Below are positions 41,127 to 52,625 of a DNA stretch of 59,064 nt, one piece after another. Each line of letters opens with the position of its first letter. Position 1 is the stretch's first letter. The stretch spans positions 1 to 59,064 of the forward strand of contig JADNRY010000378.1 of assembly GCA_015501585.1 (NCBI GenBank), in the 5' to 3' direction. Under the pieces are notes generated by a model that searched no databases, was not told where the DNA came from, and was given only the letters and a program-made list of their open reading frames with translations. A program made the position numbers and the translations under genes. This stretch comes from Rhodocollybia butyracea (taxonomy: Eukaryota; Basidiomycota; Agaricomycetes; Agaricales; Omphalotaceae).

Positions 41127-42884
41127 TCACAGATGACTACCCACCTCATATCTTCGATTTGACACAAATACTGTTTCCGATCTCTGTGTATTCCTAATGT
41201 ACTCACGGGCATTGAGATTGGCAAGGACAGTGTTGCAATACAGCGGGCAGAGAAGATAGTAGATGGTTCCATATGTCTGGGCGAGGTTGCCAACAATTGA
41301 CTGAAGACATCCATGAGTTCATTCAAAATTGGAAACCTAAATATTCGCACTGACCCCAACCAAAACTACTAGAGCAACAGATGCTGTCCAAAATCCAGAG
41401 TTTATGGTCAAAGTAATCAGTCTGACAATCATCACATGTGATCTGGCGAGAAATCTTGAGTATATGCGAGTCACAGTACACAATCGAGTAGGACACTACC
41501 TGGCAGCTCCCTTGGCCTCCTTGAAAAGCCAATATGCCATGCAAGCTGCAATCCCAGCATCAATAACAACAGGAAATGCATTGCTAGCGATTGTCGGGTT
41601 CTATTTAATCCCCTCATTAGGCAGTTGGCAACACAGATTACTAGAATACAAACAATGAACGACTTGGTTGTTAATTCCTGAACGTTGGTTGTAGTAAATC
41701 TAGTAGTAGACGTAGATCAGTATACTGTACACGTATAAAAATATGACATACGAATTATGAAGAGCAACTGAAAGAATGCCGTGAGCACAGGCTTTGCAGT
41801 TACGTTTGAAGTTGTATCGAAATGCTTACCTGCTTCTATGACTGAATAGCGGGTCAGCGTCAACCACACTCAGCATACAAAGGAGCACTCACCCAGTTGC
41901 CCTATGATTAAAGGAAACTTTCCGAGATTCAGAATGAATCAGATCAAGGGATGATATCAACGTGTTTTCATTCTACTCACAAATATGATAGGAAACAACA
42001 TCCGCCTGCTGACTATCTGTGAATAAGTCAAAGGTTCAAACACAAAAATACAAGAGATTTACTCACATAGATAAAGGCGATATGTAAAGAAGCACTGGGC
42101 TATCAAAGCAGTGATAGCCTAAAGCACGGAAATTAGCAAGATGACTCCAATATCAAAATACATCCTACATACTGTCATCAAAGCCTCGACCTTAAAAAGA
42201 ACCATCCGATTGTAATCTCAGCGACTAAAGCATGAAAAAGCGACATACGGAGGTCTCTCTGATATGCAAGGCTCGTCCGTCAGTTGACCATAGGTGTATA
42301 AGAAAAAACTAACATCGGATCAACAAGTAACGCTGCGGGATTTCCCCAGGATGCAATCAGGAAAAAATACTCTGAGGGAGATATAGAGAGTCATGGAGAA
42401 TCGAAATTTCAAGAGAAAAAAAACTGCTTACCTGGCTGAATAATAGAGACGAGCTGGATCGTAAAGATTGACCTGGAATTTCTGGCATGAGCCTAGTACT
42501 TAAATGCATTGCATCTTACTGGAATAGCTCACCACAAGACTACAACCTAGTTTTCCTTGGTCAAAAGTCCTTCAGACCTGTGATTGCAAGAGAATACATA
42601 CCAGGATTTTGAGGATGGCACTGTCTTTAGGATAACTGCCCAAACATAAGGGATGGTAATTTGTATCTTGTCATCTGACGTACTGGACGAAATAAGTAAA
42701 TCTGTCAAAGGTAGATCAGTGGTCGATCCATGTAGTATAGGCAAACTAAGAATTGTCCGCACATCTGCATGCACGAGATCCCCCACAATGCCGAAACAAC
42801 ATGGGCGGAAATGTACAGTCCACCATGGCTCTCGCTGAGATCAAGAGCTAAACCTGTGACTGGGAAAGAGGTAGGGGTAGACAT
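41127..42884 (-). CDS. DUF6534-like multi-span membrane protein, copy B (multi-exon)
   Basis: Start ATG at 42884 (MSTPTSFPVTGLALDLSE, GGLYISAHVVSALWGISC). Recoverable exons encode YPKDSAILKIL, a hydrophobic segment, EYFLIASWGNPAALLVDP, ALIAQCFFTYRLYL, KFPLIIGQLG, an AGIAACMAYWLFKEAKGAA segment, TINSGFWTA and a final ANLNAREYIRNTQRS box ending at TGA 41127-41129. It is more than 85% alike to copy A by eye. The organisation resembles DUF6533/6534 proteins of unknown function. Exon borders are not proven, and copy B may be inactive next to the retroelement nest. Confidence 0.5.
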
Positions 42885-43379
42885 GTCTGTTGCTTACTAC
42901 GAAGAAACCTTAGATCTTAAGTACTAAAATTCCAGGCAACATCACCTTCAAAATATGTACCGTTCCACCTCTACCAAACGGCGGACAGTCCTCAATTCCG
43001 TACCTCACTACCAGACCTTAACGCTGCCCACCTGTGCGTTGGAAGGACGAAAATCTATGAGATTGACAGATTGGTGATAGGCACCAATACCAATGGCTTT
43101 GACTCTGTTGATTCTGCCACTAATGACTCGGATCCTGATACAAGCATGTCGGCATTTACCTTAAATACAGCGTTTTAGCTAAAATGTTCTCAGACGCAAA
43201 GCGAAAGCACTTACTTTTTAACCGCACAAATTGACGACAGTAACAAAGTACCCACAAAATTAGATATATATTTAGGATGAATAAGATGGAGAAACACTTG
43301 CAAGTTTGCGAACAAGAGCTAGAAGGACATCAGGTGGAGATGACAGAGTTGCTAGAGAGTTGAAGAGACGATCAGATGT
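42885..43379. other. spacer upstream of membrane-protein gene, unit B
   Basis: Homologous to 3369-3799. It includes a short extra segment around 43.13-43.19 kb relative to unit A. No other feature. Confidence 0.4.
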
Positions 43380-43815
43380 TTCCTATTTCAATCGAATCCT
43401 ATCTCATCTCACTGCTTAACATACGCTCCAACTAACATCTCATACACCATCGGAACCGCCTGTTCCGGTCTCTGTAGTCTGTACCATTCCTTCATGCTGT
43501 TCTCTCAAAGAATCGATTTCGCACGCAACGAGGACGTCGGATAGCGAGGACGGGAAGGGAGGTAGGGGTGATGATGAAAGGTAGGGGTGATGAGGGAGAG
43601 TTGTTGTTGTCATTATTCAGTCGTCATTGTTCATCATTGTTCATTGGCATCTTTAGCGCCTTAGGGCGCTAAAGCGGTAGTGAAAGTTGACGTCGAGTTG
43701 GATGGAGAAGAATTCAGATGTACTGATGGGGCTGGATTGGGTAAAATCCCTGCAAGTCTTAAAAAACTACTAATCGCAATGAAATAGCCTGCGCGACCTG
43801 TCCCGGCGGAGCACC
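43380..43815 (-). pseudogene. protein tyrosine phosphatase 3' fragment (unit B)
   Basis: Matches the last ~400 bp of the intact PTP (47.55-47.93 kb), including the region coding CSAGIGRTG-like sequence near 43.79 kb, with indels and an inserted gtcattgttcatcattg repeat. It ends abruptly near 43.82 kb where sequence akin to 14.92 kb begins. The N-terminal two thirds of the gene are therefore deleted. Confidence 0.8.
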
Positions 43816-44513
43816 TGACAACGATGGGGGATCTAGATTGTCTGAGTACTCAAGCTCAAACCAAAGTACGTCCAGACATATCCTGAGTGTTGCGAGTCTC
43901 CTCGTCACGATTATCCTCCTCGGGACGGGGGCTCCTTCCCCACCTCCTGGTGATTACTATGTACCCGCCTCACACTTCCTGTGACGACTACTATCGGAGT
44001 ACCGTACTAGTAGCCGCTATGCTGAACCTGCTTATCGTGACGTTCCACCATCTCCCTATGCTACGTAGTACAATCTGGAATATTGTCTAATCCGGAACAC
44101 TCAAGTCAAACTTTAAAAGGCCTCAAGGCTCAAATTCGTCAAAATTTCGAAGAGTACTTCATTGAACAAAGACTTTTACTGATGGAGCCGTGTAATTCAT
44201 CTCTATTCTCTGTTGACGTACTACGCTGTCATAAAAGTCTTATTCCCCATTAAACCGAGCCCACAAGTTCATGGCTGACTTTATTTAAGACTTCTTTCAT
44301 CATCTGAAAGTATACTAGTTGTCAGAATAGGTAAAAAGGGAGAATCGCAATGGATACTCGCCGGACAGGTTCTCCCAAAGAGGGCGGATAGTAATGGGAT
44401 GGTTAGGCTCCAATGGTTGGGCTCCAGATTGGGCCACAGAACCAACACTGGCTGCGATAGTAGAACGTGGTACAGTCTGGAAAGCCCATGTATGAGTGTG
44501 GGTGCTAGAGTCG
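43816..44513. other. junction between units B and C
   Basis: Shares gtactcaag and the ctcctggtgattactatgtac words with 14.9-15.1 kb. It then passes into the 3' flank of copy C, similar to 1.02-1.6 and 40.8-41.1 kb. No tRNA copy remains here. No gene is seen. Confidence 0.4.
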
Positions 44514-46258
44514 TCACAGTCGACTACACACCTCCAATTTTAGATCGGACCCTCTCTGCGCATCCCTAATGTACTCGCGGGCGTTGAGACTGGCAAGGAC
44601 CGCATTGCAATACAGCGGGCAGAGAAGATAGTAGATGGTTCCATACGTATGGACATTACCGACAATTGACTGAAGACATTCAAGATTCAAGGATGCCGAG
44701 AAACCTATCAGATATTCGGACTCACCGCAACAAGAGCCGCTAGAGCGACAATTGCTGTCCAGAATCCAGAGTTTATGGTCAAATTAATCAGTCTGACAAT
44801 CATCGCATACGGCCTGGCGAGAAATCTTGAGTATATGCGAGTCCGAACAGTACACAATCAACTAGGACGTTACCCGACAGCTCCCTTTGACTCTTTTAAA
44901 AGCCAATACGTCATGCAAGTAGCAATCCCAGCGTCAATAGTGACAGGAAATGCATTAGAAATGATTGTTGGGTTCTATGTAGTTTCCTCATTAGTAGTAG
45001 ATAACTAACATACTTAGATTAGCCAGGGAGCTGAGAACACGAACCATGAACGACTTGACCGTTAGTGCTTGCTGATTGTTGGTTGTAGTAAAGCTAGTAG
45101 GTGTAGGTTAGTACTCCGTACACATATAAGAAATATGACATACGAAATATGAAGAGTAACTGAAAGAACACTGTGAGCACCTTTGCAGCCACATTTGAAG
45201 TCGCATCGAAATGCTTACCCCCTTCTACGACTGAATAGCAGGTGTCAACAACACTTGGCATACAAATGAGCCACTCACCCAGTTGCCCTATGATCAATGG
45301 GAGCTTTTCAACATTCCAAATAAATCAGGTCAAGGGATGATATTTATGTATTTTCATTGTACTCACAAATATAATAGGAAACAACAACCGCTTGCTGGCT
45401 ATAAGTTGAGAGTAAGTCAAAGGTTCAAACTCAAAAATACAAGAAAAGTTACGCACCGATATAAATGCGATAAGTAAAGAAGCATTGGACTACCAAAGCG
45501 GTGAGAGCCTTATAAAGCGTGGAAATTTAGCCAGACTCCAACATCAAAATATATCCTACAGTCATCAAAGCCGCAAGCTTAAGAACAACCAATTGTAATC
45601 TCAGTGGCTACCTAAAGAACAAATGACATACACTAGAGGTCTCTCTAACATGCAAAATTGTTAGTACTAAACCATAGGTATAAGATGAAACTAACATTGG
45701 ATCATACGACAACGCCGCTGGGTTTCCCCAGGATATGATCGTGATAAAATACTCTGAGGGAGAATTGAGATATGGAGACCATCAAGAGACTATCAAGAAA
45801 AATTGCCTACCTGGTTGAATGACACAGACAACCTGGACTGTCAACATGGACCTGGAATTTCGAGCATGAGCCTAGACATGTACTTATTGCTTGTTACTGG
45901 AATAGCTCACCACAAGACTACGACCTATGTTTTCCTTGGTCAAATGTGATTCAGTTCGGTGATTGTAAGAGAATATACCAGGACTTTGAAGATAGCCTTG
46001 TCTTTAGGATAACTTCCCAAGCGTAAGGGACAGTAATTTGTATCTTGTCATCAAACGTACTGGATAAAATAAGTAAATCTGTCAAGGGTACATTAGTGGC
46101 TGATTCATGTAGTGTAGGCAAACTTAAAATTGTCCGCACATCTGCATGCACAAGATCCCCCACAATGCCGAAACGATGTGGCCAGAAATGAACACTCCAC
46201 CCTGGGTCTCATTGAGATTAAGAGCTAAACCTGGGGCGAAAGAGGTAGGGGTAGACAT
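44514..46258 (-). CDS. DUF6534-like multi-span membrane protein, copy C (multi-exon)
   Basis: Best-resolved copy. ATG at 46258: MSTPTSFAPGLALNLNETQG, GGVFISGHIVSALWGILCMQ. Splicing about 61-nt (GTGCGG...TTGACAG) and about 48-nt (GTACGT...GGGAAG) introns gives IFTYFIHYPKDKAIFKVL, a junction typical of the family. Later exons give VVCVIQPEYFITIISWGNPA and, at the end, TYGTIYYLLCPLYCNAVLAS plus a LNAREYIRD box before TGA 44514-44516. This resembles basidiomycete DUF6533/6534 integral membrane proteins of unknown role. It lies next to the intact PTP. A signalling link is only a guess. Confidence 0.6.
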
Positions 46259-47546
46259 GTTTATTGTTTACAAAGAAACCTTAGATCTCTTAAATACTCA
46301 AAATCATGGCCAACATCACTAACAAAACATTGTACTGTTCTACATCTGTTCTACTAAACGGTTACTGTCTAAACCCCTACCCTAATTCTAAGTATACCAC
46401 AGTCCTCAATTTTTCTCCCTGCTTTAATCAGTTGACTGCCATCCATCTCATAGTGATGGCGAGCTAGCATTTACTTTGTTTTGGTCCTTGCTAACATCCT
46501 TGTCCTAGCCTTGCAGTCTAATTTCTCTTTGGGAGTCGAGCTCGCTACCTGTGGGACCGCCGTTTCCTTTATGGGACCACATCTGTTTCTGGGTGTGATT
46601 CAGCAGCTGGATCCATGTTTTGGATCACTTCCTCAATAACCACGGTCAGTAACCGTGCCTATTGACGATCTATGGATGTGTATATAGAGTCACGTAGTGA
46701 AGCCGATCATGAAGTTCTCTTCATCTTTGTTGGCTTGCAGAAAGTGTTCGTGCGCTGCTGTACCAAGCGCCTGCCAAATCTCAAGCGGTTTCTATAGAAT
46801 AATAATGCAAGCACTGTGATACAGTGGGTCGCATCGATTGTCTGAAAGGTTGAAGGAAACTTGGAAAGAGGACGAGGCAAGGGTGAGATCGCGGGCGAGC
46901 AATATTTTTGAATGAACTTTGAGATGAAAGGAAAGCTTTGGCGCAGGGAAAAAAGGCTGTGAGACCCGTGTAACTCGAACTTGCACTGGTAATAGTACTT
47001 GAATATCATTACAGGATGACGGTGGATTTCAACGTGATGCGGGAACAACTGGAGACATCTTACCGATTCCTACATCCATCTCATTGTTGATCAGTCTTCA
47101 AGCTATGTAGGAATCGTGCCTGAGAACTTAGGTTGATCAAGTCAGTGCTCGTTAATTATAATCTAGCTTCAAGGCTTACTTCGTTGCAGATTCGCCTTGA
47201 GCCTCAGACTCGTTGTTCCGTGAACGACAACTAGACCGGCTCGTGGAACACTAACGATCTATACCAACAAGTACAATAGTTGCCCATGTGGGTGAAGATT
47301 TGCCAGACAACGCAAACTGAGGGAACAGATGATGGAACTTGCACCTGTTCTGAGATGTTCCCGCTATATCAACAACGATTCGTTCGTCTGGATACAGGTC
47401 AGAGTACCACATCCTCGTAAGAATAATAGACAAGACATAGATCGAACCAGGCTAATTAATCGCGTGTCCAGGGTCCATTGGTATAAGCACAGGTTCCGGG
47501 GTATTATATCCCAATCCATCTCTTCTTATTCCAATCCCATCCTATC
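46259..47546. other. spacer between membrane-protein copy C and intact PTP
   Basis: The first ~120 bp match other units; the rest is unique. A minus-strand ORF at 46707-47048 is Pro/Ser-rich with no recognised domain or conservation and is not called. No tRNA with a convincing fold was found. Confidence 0.4.
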
Positions 47547-48917
47547 TCATCTCATTCCATCCCTCCGCTCAATATACGCTCCAACCAACATCTCATACAC
47601 GAGGACCGCCTGTTCCGGTCTCTGTACCATTCCCGCACGCTGTTCTCTCAAAGAATCAATTTCGCACGCGACGAGGTCGTCAGATAGAGAAGACGGGAAG
47701 AGAGGTAAGGGCGATGACGAGTTGTTGTCGCTGTTTCCGCTCTTGCCTTTGAAGTCTTTAGCACCTTCAGCGGCGGTGGAAGTCGACGTCGACTTGGATG
47801 GAGAAGAATTTGGATGCGATGGGGCTGGATTGGGTAAAAACCCTGCATGTCTTAACAAACTACTGATCGCAATGAAAGAGCCTGTGCGACCTATCCCGGC
47901 GGAGCACCCGACAATGATGGGGGGATCGAGATCGTCTGGGGTATTGTTATTGGTATTATGACGAGGATGAACCGGAGGAGATCGATTGACCTGATCAACG
48001 AGACGAACGAACTCGAATAAAGCTGCCCGGTCTGAAGGAGACGGTACAGACTGGTCTGGCCAAGCCATGAAGAGTAAGTGGGTGAATATAGTGGGTTTGG
48101 GTACAGATGCCTCCTTTGGTGAATCTGTCCCGTAATCATCTTCAGAGTCCGAGCCGGGGGTAGTAGGATCATCGGAGGACGACGTATCCTCTACAACAGG
48201 TCTAACCTCCACAGTACTCTTAACACAACGCGCGTTCGGCAATTTCTCCTGTGCAAGCAATGTTACTTTCAACTTTCGGATCGGAGACGAGGGATCTGAA
48301 GGCGAGTCGGAGACGATTATCATTGTCTGACCGACGATATCAGGAAAGTATGGATGGGCTTTTCGTCTACCAGATTCGATGGTTTGAGTTAACTGGACAA
48401 CGGTACGGGGTTGCGATGCGCTATGTGATTTCGATTCCGAAGGGTATACATCATTATCGAGCAAAAGACTCAAGAATGTGTACGCTGTATTCTGCAATGG
48501 AGCCTGTGAAGCGATCCACCATCGTTTACCATACTTTTCCTGTACCCAATTCGCATTGAGATAGGCTTCGCTACTGCCAGTACCAACCCCACGGCCTTTT
48601 ACAACAACACGCGTCCTATCATACGGAATTACGTCCATGTAGCGATTTCGTTGCATATTTTCCTGTGACAATCCAGAAAGAATAGAGTAATAGTTTGAAG
48701 GGTCGGAATTGTGGAAATGACTGGAGATGCTGGCTGCCGTGGATTTTATTACGCCAGTTTCTTTGGCTGCATTGCGAGCTGATTTAATGTATTCTGCTCG
48801 AAACTTGGTGCGAGCGTTTTCACGCTCGCCTAGGGCTTTGAGAGCGGCCTTTACGCGAGGAGTTGTGTAGGCGGCTTGGAGCCATGCAGGAATATGAGCG
48901 GGAGCAGATGAAGACAT
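47547..48917 (-). CDS. protein tyrosine phosphatase, intact copy (unit C)
   Basis: A single 456-codon frame from ATG 48917. PTP landmarks in order: the NYYSIL and VIPYDRTRV substrate-loop region (about residues 76-105), NANWVQEKYGKRWWIASQAP, the WPD loop (MAWPDQSVPS, near residue 286) and the phosphatase loop VGCSAGIGRTGS with catalytic Cys near 338. A C-terminal Q-loop-like QRAGMVQRPEQ follows. It hydrolyses phosphotyrosine via a Cys-phosphate intermediate. The usual His before the catalytic Cys is Gly here, and also in copy A. Low-complexity inserts lie between the WPD and P loops. No signal peptide or membrane span, so cytosolic or nuclear. Confidence 0.92.
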   Translation of the reverse strand: MSSSAPAHIPAWLQAAYTTPRVKAALKALGERENARTKFRAEYIKSARNAAKETGVIKSTAASISSHFHNSDPSNYYSILSGLSQENMQRNRYMDVIPYDRTRVVVKGRGVGTGSSEAYLNANWVQEKYGKRWWIASQAPLQNTAYTFLSLLLDNDVYPSESKSHSASQPRTVVQLTQTIESGRRKAHPYFPDIVGQTMIIVSDSPSDPSSPIRKLKVTLLAQEKLPNARCVKSTVEVRPVVEDTSSSDDPTTPGSDSEDDYGTDSPKEASVPKPTIFTHLLFMAWPDQSVPSPSDRAALFEFVRLVDQVNRSPPVHPRHNTNNNTPDDLDPPIIVGCSAGIGRTGSFIAISSLLRHAGFLPNPAPSHPNSSPSKSTSTSTAAEGAKDFKGKSGNSDNNSSSPLPLFPSSLSDDLVACEIDSLREQRAGMVQRPEQAVLVYEMLVGAYIERRDGMR

Positions 48918-49224
48918 CAACGAGCGCCTGAAGCTCTGCAGCTATATCGGCACAGCCGGCATCTACGTCTCGGTGGGATCAGGTCCCAGCAAAAAGGGAC
49001 CAAGTCAGGTACTAGTCGTCACTGAGCTACTCACGAGATAAGGCAGCGTTTTGGCATGCCCCAGCGAACACCGTTGTGGAAAGAGGCCCACTTAGTAACA
49101 ATATATATATATACTGGGCGCTCGAGGCTCTTTGAGGTAGACCAGCGTTTTTGGTGCGCGCCCACCAAATGTAGCCGATGACAAGCAAGCAACGACTGCG
49201 GATAGCTGGTCATTCTGGCTTTTG
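48918..49224. other. PTP 5' flank
   Basis: Presumed promoter of the PTP. It contains an (AT)n run near 49.10 kb. No other feature. Confidence 0.4.
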
Positions 49225-50463
49225 TATATCGGGCCCGTGCTGCTTCAGGACAAATTTCGCTCTTCCATTTACCACCGTCACTTTTGTGACTTCTCTGTGA
49301 TTGTCGAGAACTGTTTACAGTTCGAGATCGATAGAACTGATATTCAAGAGCTTCGTAAAGCATGCGAGAAGTGGGTTTTGGACTACGAGAAGTGTGTTAT
49401 TATCTATTTTTCTTCGTTATATGATATATCTACTGATGTTACAAAACAGACTCTATTATCAGTATGAACCCGAGCGTGTTAGTGCTTGTCCATTGACCAT
49501 TCATGGTCTTTTACACGTTCCTGATGCTTTGGTTGAAATTGGACCGGTCTGGACTCATTGGGCCTTTCCAACGGAGCGGTATTGTGGTCGCCTTCAGCCT
49601 GCAATCAAAAGTCGTCGTCACCCTTTTGTAGCCATCGATAATTACATTGTCCTTCAAGCTCAGCTCTCACAAATCAAACTTATCTATGGTGTTGAATCTG
49701 AACTCTCACTGAAAGTACCCCGCTCTGTCTTGCCTGCTAATCATTTCTCAGTTGAGCAATGTACGTCTTTTACTCTTCTTTAACATGTATCAATGCTGAG
49801 GGTGCTTAACAGATCCATCTTGTATTCTTCTGCCCCGCATCGTCCTTCTTCCTCAGTCCCAAAAACCATAATTGAGAAAATACTCATTTGCTTTGCCACG
49901 AGATTTGACACAACCAAAGCTGTTGTACGGCGACATCTTGACATAGACACTATCGTACAGTGGGCCAAAGTTCGCCGCTTGAACGGTGGAGATGAAATGG
50001 CAGCATCGGCTCTGGTTCCCTTTGCTGAAGATCGTCGGGATACAACCTTCATTCGAGTAAGTTATCTTGCAATCAGTTTAGATTCAGTTAATCAAGGTTT
50101 TGAACATAGTATGACATGCTTGTCGACTTAAATACCCGGCGGCGCAGGGTACAACCTGTATACCAGAAACAAAGCTTTTACGGGCAACTTCAGCACATTC
50201 TGGTGGTAACGCTACCTGCGGCTGAAGAGCTGGGACTTAACTCACAGACAACATTCGTTCTTGCTGCTATCCATCGTTGCCAAGTGCAAGGCACAAGCCA
50301 CAATGGCGCTGCATATTATGAGCAAATGGGAGCTCTCGAAGTTGTTGATATGAGCGCTGTACAGTGTCTCATTGGGCGCATTGAGGCTGTCAATGATATG
50401 CGTAAGTTTGTTATTGATCGAACAGGTACTCTACAATCCTCGTACTATGTAACGGGGGAATAG
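49225..50463 (+). pseudogene. CACTA (EnSpm) Tnp2-like transposase, C-terminal remnant
   Basis: Starts without the N-terminal transposase core. Exons separated by ~55-90-nt introns encode CPLTIHGLLHVPDALVEIGP, VWTHWAFPTERYCGRLQPAI, KSRRHPFVAIDNYIVLQAQL, KVRRLNGGDEMAASALVPFA and a C-terminal VQCLIGRIEAVND plus FVIDRTG segment. These match the conserved C-terminal part of Tnp2-type transposases of agaricomycete CACTA elements as I know them. No CACTA terminus or 3-bp duplication was found, so only a fragment remains. A stop (near 49.9 kb in one frame) and frame changes suggest decay. Confidence 0.75.
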
Positions 50464-50819
50464 TAACTAGTTATTACCGGGTTAATTATTTTGTCCGGGT
50501 TAACCAACTCGGTTTTCGAGTACCCAAAATCCCGAAAGAGTTACCGGGTTGACTTCACTCGGTTGGGGTTAACCCAAAAGTAACCGTTGAGACAGAACCT
50601 GGTTACTTTCACTCGGCAAACGGGTTAGCTTAACCCTGTCTGAGGCTCATAGTGGCACGCACCACTACACGACAATGTCCTTGTTTGCCTAACAAGTTCC
50701 AATTAAAACGTGCACTATATGCGGACACTAGAGAATGCTATCCCTTCATGCTTAACATTGAACAAAGCCTGTATTTATGTATTCAAGTAATAATGACTCT
50801 ACAATCTGATATGTCCTGG
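50464..50819. repeat. gggttaac-rich repeat segment
   Basis: Between 50464 and 50650 the words gggttaac, ttaccggg and cactcggt recur in both orientations. This resembles the subterminal region of a DNA transposon, beginning tagtaactagttattaccggg, but a matching opposite end was not found. It may be the end of the CACTA remnant or a truncated MITE. The remainder to 50.82 kb holds nothing recognised. Confidence 0.4.
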
Positions 50820-51024
50820 AAAACTACTTCTTCACTAACGACTGCAAGGAAACCCAAGCTCTGTGACTTGAAGCAAAAATTGAGAATCGATCAGACTAGC
50901 CATCCAGCATGGCCTCCAAGCACTGAAAGACAACACGACGGTCCACCAGAGAATTCATGCCATGGATCATATACGCTGCTTTATCCACAACAGGAGGCAC
51001 AAGCCTTTGAACAATAGTAGGCTG
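50820..51024 (-). pseudogene. unrecognised ORF, downstream part (split by copia-2)
   Basis: Read on minus after removal of copia-2, the frame from 56162-55999 continues in phase into this stretch: YPSQP then TIVQRLVPPVVDKAAYMIHG, then a Leu/Val-rich end. The protein has no recognised domain. Copia-2 therefore landed in an open frame. Confidence 0.5.
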
Positions 51025-51355
51025 TGTTGGAGCATATGGCGTATCATTGGGCAAAGCGCCTCATCCGTCGGTATATTATTTATCCAAAGATTTCTGTTCT
51101 ACTTTACAGGCTGTATGTATATCCGCACAGCGTGCGGAGGTATATTTGTTTACTTATATACTTTGTTATTTTGTAGCGACTCCCTCAGAGTGTTTCCTTA
51201 TCTCTGAGGTGAGTTTACTTAGTTTACTTATACTTTCTTATACTAACAATGTCCATAGCTTAAGCTTACTTGTACTTTGTTAGGTATATCAATTCACTTT
51301 AGAGTGTTTCCTTATCTCTGAGCTTAAGCTTACTTGTACTTCGTTAGCTCTTACA
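51025..51355 (+). repeat. 5' LTR of copia-2
   Basis: TGTTGGAGCATATGG...TCTTACA. Internally duplicated: gagtgtttccttatctctgag and gcttaagcttacttgtact each occur twice. Confidence 0.95.
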
Positions 51356-51389
51356 GGTTATTGGCCCCCGAATTGCTCAAAAAAAAATT

Positions 51390-52625
51390 ATGTCTTTGTC
51401 TGCTACTACAGTCAACGCGCTCACGGATACTCTTCCGAGTAATATCCCCATGCTCAGTGCTTCTGGATCCAACTGGGCGATCTGGAAACTTCGCTTCGAG
51501 GCTGCTGTTCAAGGGGAGGACAAATGGGGTCACTTTGACGGTGCCGATGTCAAGCCTGTCTTGACTGGTCCTACCGCCTCAGCCGCCGAAGACCTTCATA
51601 CCTGGTCAAAGGATGAAGCGACCGCCCGCAACCTCTTGATCTCGAAGGTCTGTGATTCCGTTGCGCTGAAGATTGCACGCTTCAGTACTGTTGCTGAAGC
51701 ATGGGCTGCCGATGTTTCCAAGTTCATGGAAAAATCTGGCTACGCTGAAGTTGACCTTCGACGCGGGTTCATGGACTCTACGTGCCCTGCAAAGGGTAAC
51801 ATTTGTCAATTTCTTGAAGACCTGAATACGAAGAAAGAAAAACTTGCCACCATTGGTGTTGCCATCAACGATTTTGACCACCGTTCTACTATCCTTCGGG
51901 GTATCCCTCACTACTATTCTACCTTCACTTCCTCTATTATCACATCCACTCGCATTATTGACAAGACAAAAGTTGTTTCACTGACAGCCCTTGCTCCGGC
52001 CGTTGCTGAAGAATATGATCACCAGAAAAGTCGCCAGAATGCACAGGGAGGAAAGCAAAAAGAGAAGAACAAGGACGACGAGGTGCTCGCTGTGAGCTCA
52101 TCAGCATCACCTCAAAAGTTTGGTCAGAAGTCGAAACGTACCTGCTGGAAGTGCGGAAAGGAAGGACACTTGAAACGAGACTGCAAAGTTAAGGTTTCTG
52201 GATCCGGTCAAGGATCCAAAGGTAACGCGGGGGCAGTTGAGTCTGATTCTGACTGGGAAGCAGGCGGTGCCTTTGCCGTTGATGATGACGAGGATCCTGG
52301 GAGTGACTCTGAGGATGGCGATAGTCCTTTGTTATTCTCAGATACGGACGATATTGGAGTACCGGACTTACCTGATGGCCTTGAGGAAGACTGGAGTGAC
52401 ATTCAGTCAGTCCATTCTGATTCTTCCTCCCTGCTTGCAGCTCCCATTATGAACAATGGAGGCACCCCCTCCTGTGCACATTCTGAGCTGTATGACTCCG
52501 GTTGTAGTCGCCATATTAGTCCCTATCATGATGACTTCAAAAACTTCGAGATCCCCCCCGAAATCCTTCCATGCTGCAAACAAGGAAACGTTCAAAGCGA
52601 CGGGCACTGGCTCCATCACCGTTGA
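51390..52625 (+). CDS. copia-2 Gag plus start of protease
   Basis: A 411-codon frame from ATG 51390. The N-terminal copia Gag (SNWAIWKLRFEAAVQG) leads to a canonical CCHC zinc knuckle, CWKCGKEGHLKRDC, around residues 251-264. An acidic Ser/Asp-rich stretch follows, then protease ELYDSGCSRHISPY. The frame leaves the protease at a run of seven C at about 52553-52559. Six C would keep it open into PPKSFHAANK, so this is a single-base slip. Gag packages element RNA into particles. Confidence 0.92.
   Translation: MSLSATTVNALTDTLPSNIPMLSASGSNWAIWKLRFEAAVQGEDKWGHFDGADVKPVLTGPTASAAEDLHTWSKDEATARNLLISKVCDSVALKIARFSTVAEAWAADVSKFMEKSGYAEVDLRRGFMDSTCPAKGNICQFLEDLNTKKEKLATIGVAINDFDHRSTILRGIPHYYSTFTSSIITSTRIIDKTKVVSLTALAPAVAEEYDHQKSRQNAQGGKQKEKNKDDEVLAVSSSASPQKFGQKSKRTCWKCGKEGHLKRDCKVKVSGSGQGSKGNAGAVESDSDWEAGGAFAVDDDEDPGSDSEDGDSPLLFSDTDDIGVPDLPDGLEEDWSDIQSVHSDSSSLLAAPIMNNGGTPSCAHSELYDSGCSRHISPYHDDFKNFEIPPEILPCCKQGNVQSDGHWLHHR

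Noticed and set aside
46965..47010. Possible tRNA (ctcgaac-like word) near 46.98 kb
   Set aside because: No acceptor or anticodon stem could be paired and the B-box consensus is poor.
46707..47048. Minus-strand 113-codon ORF in the spacer before the intact PTP
   Set aside because: No domain, no counterpart in units A or B, and ordinary composition for a random frame.
47329..47961. 210-codon plus-strand ORF opposite the PTP gene
   Set aside because: It is antisense to the conserved PTP catalytic region; the minus-strand frame contains all family motifs.
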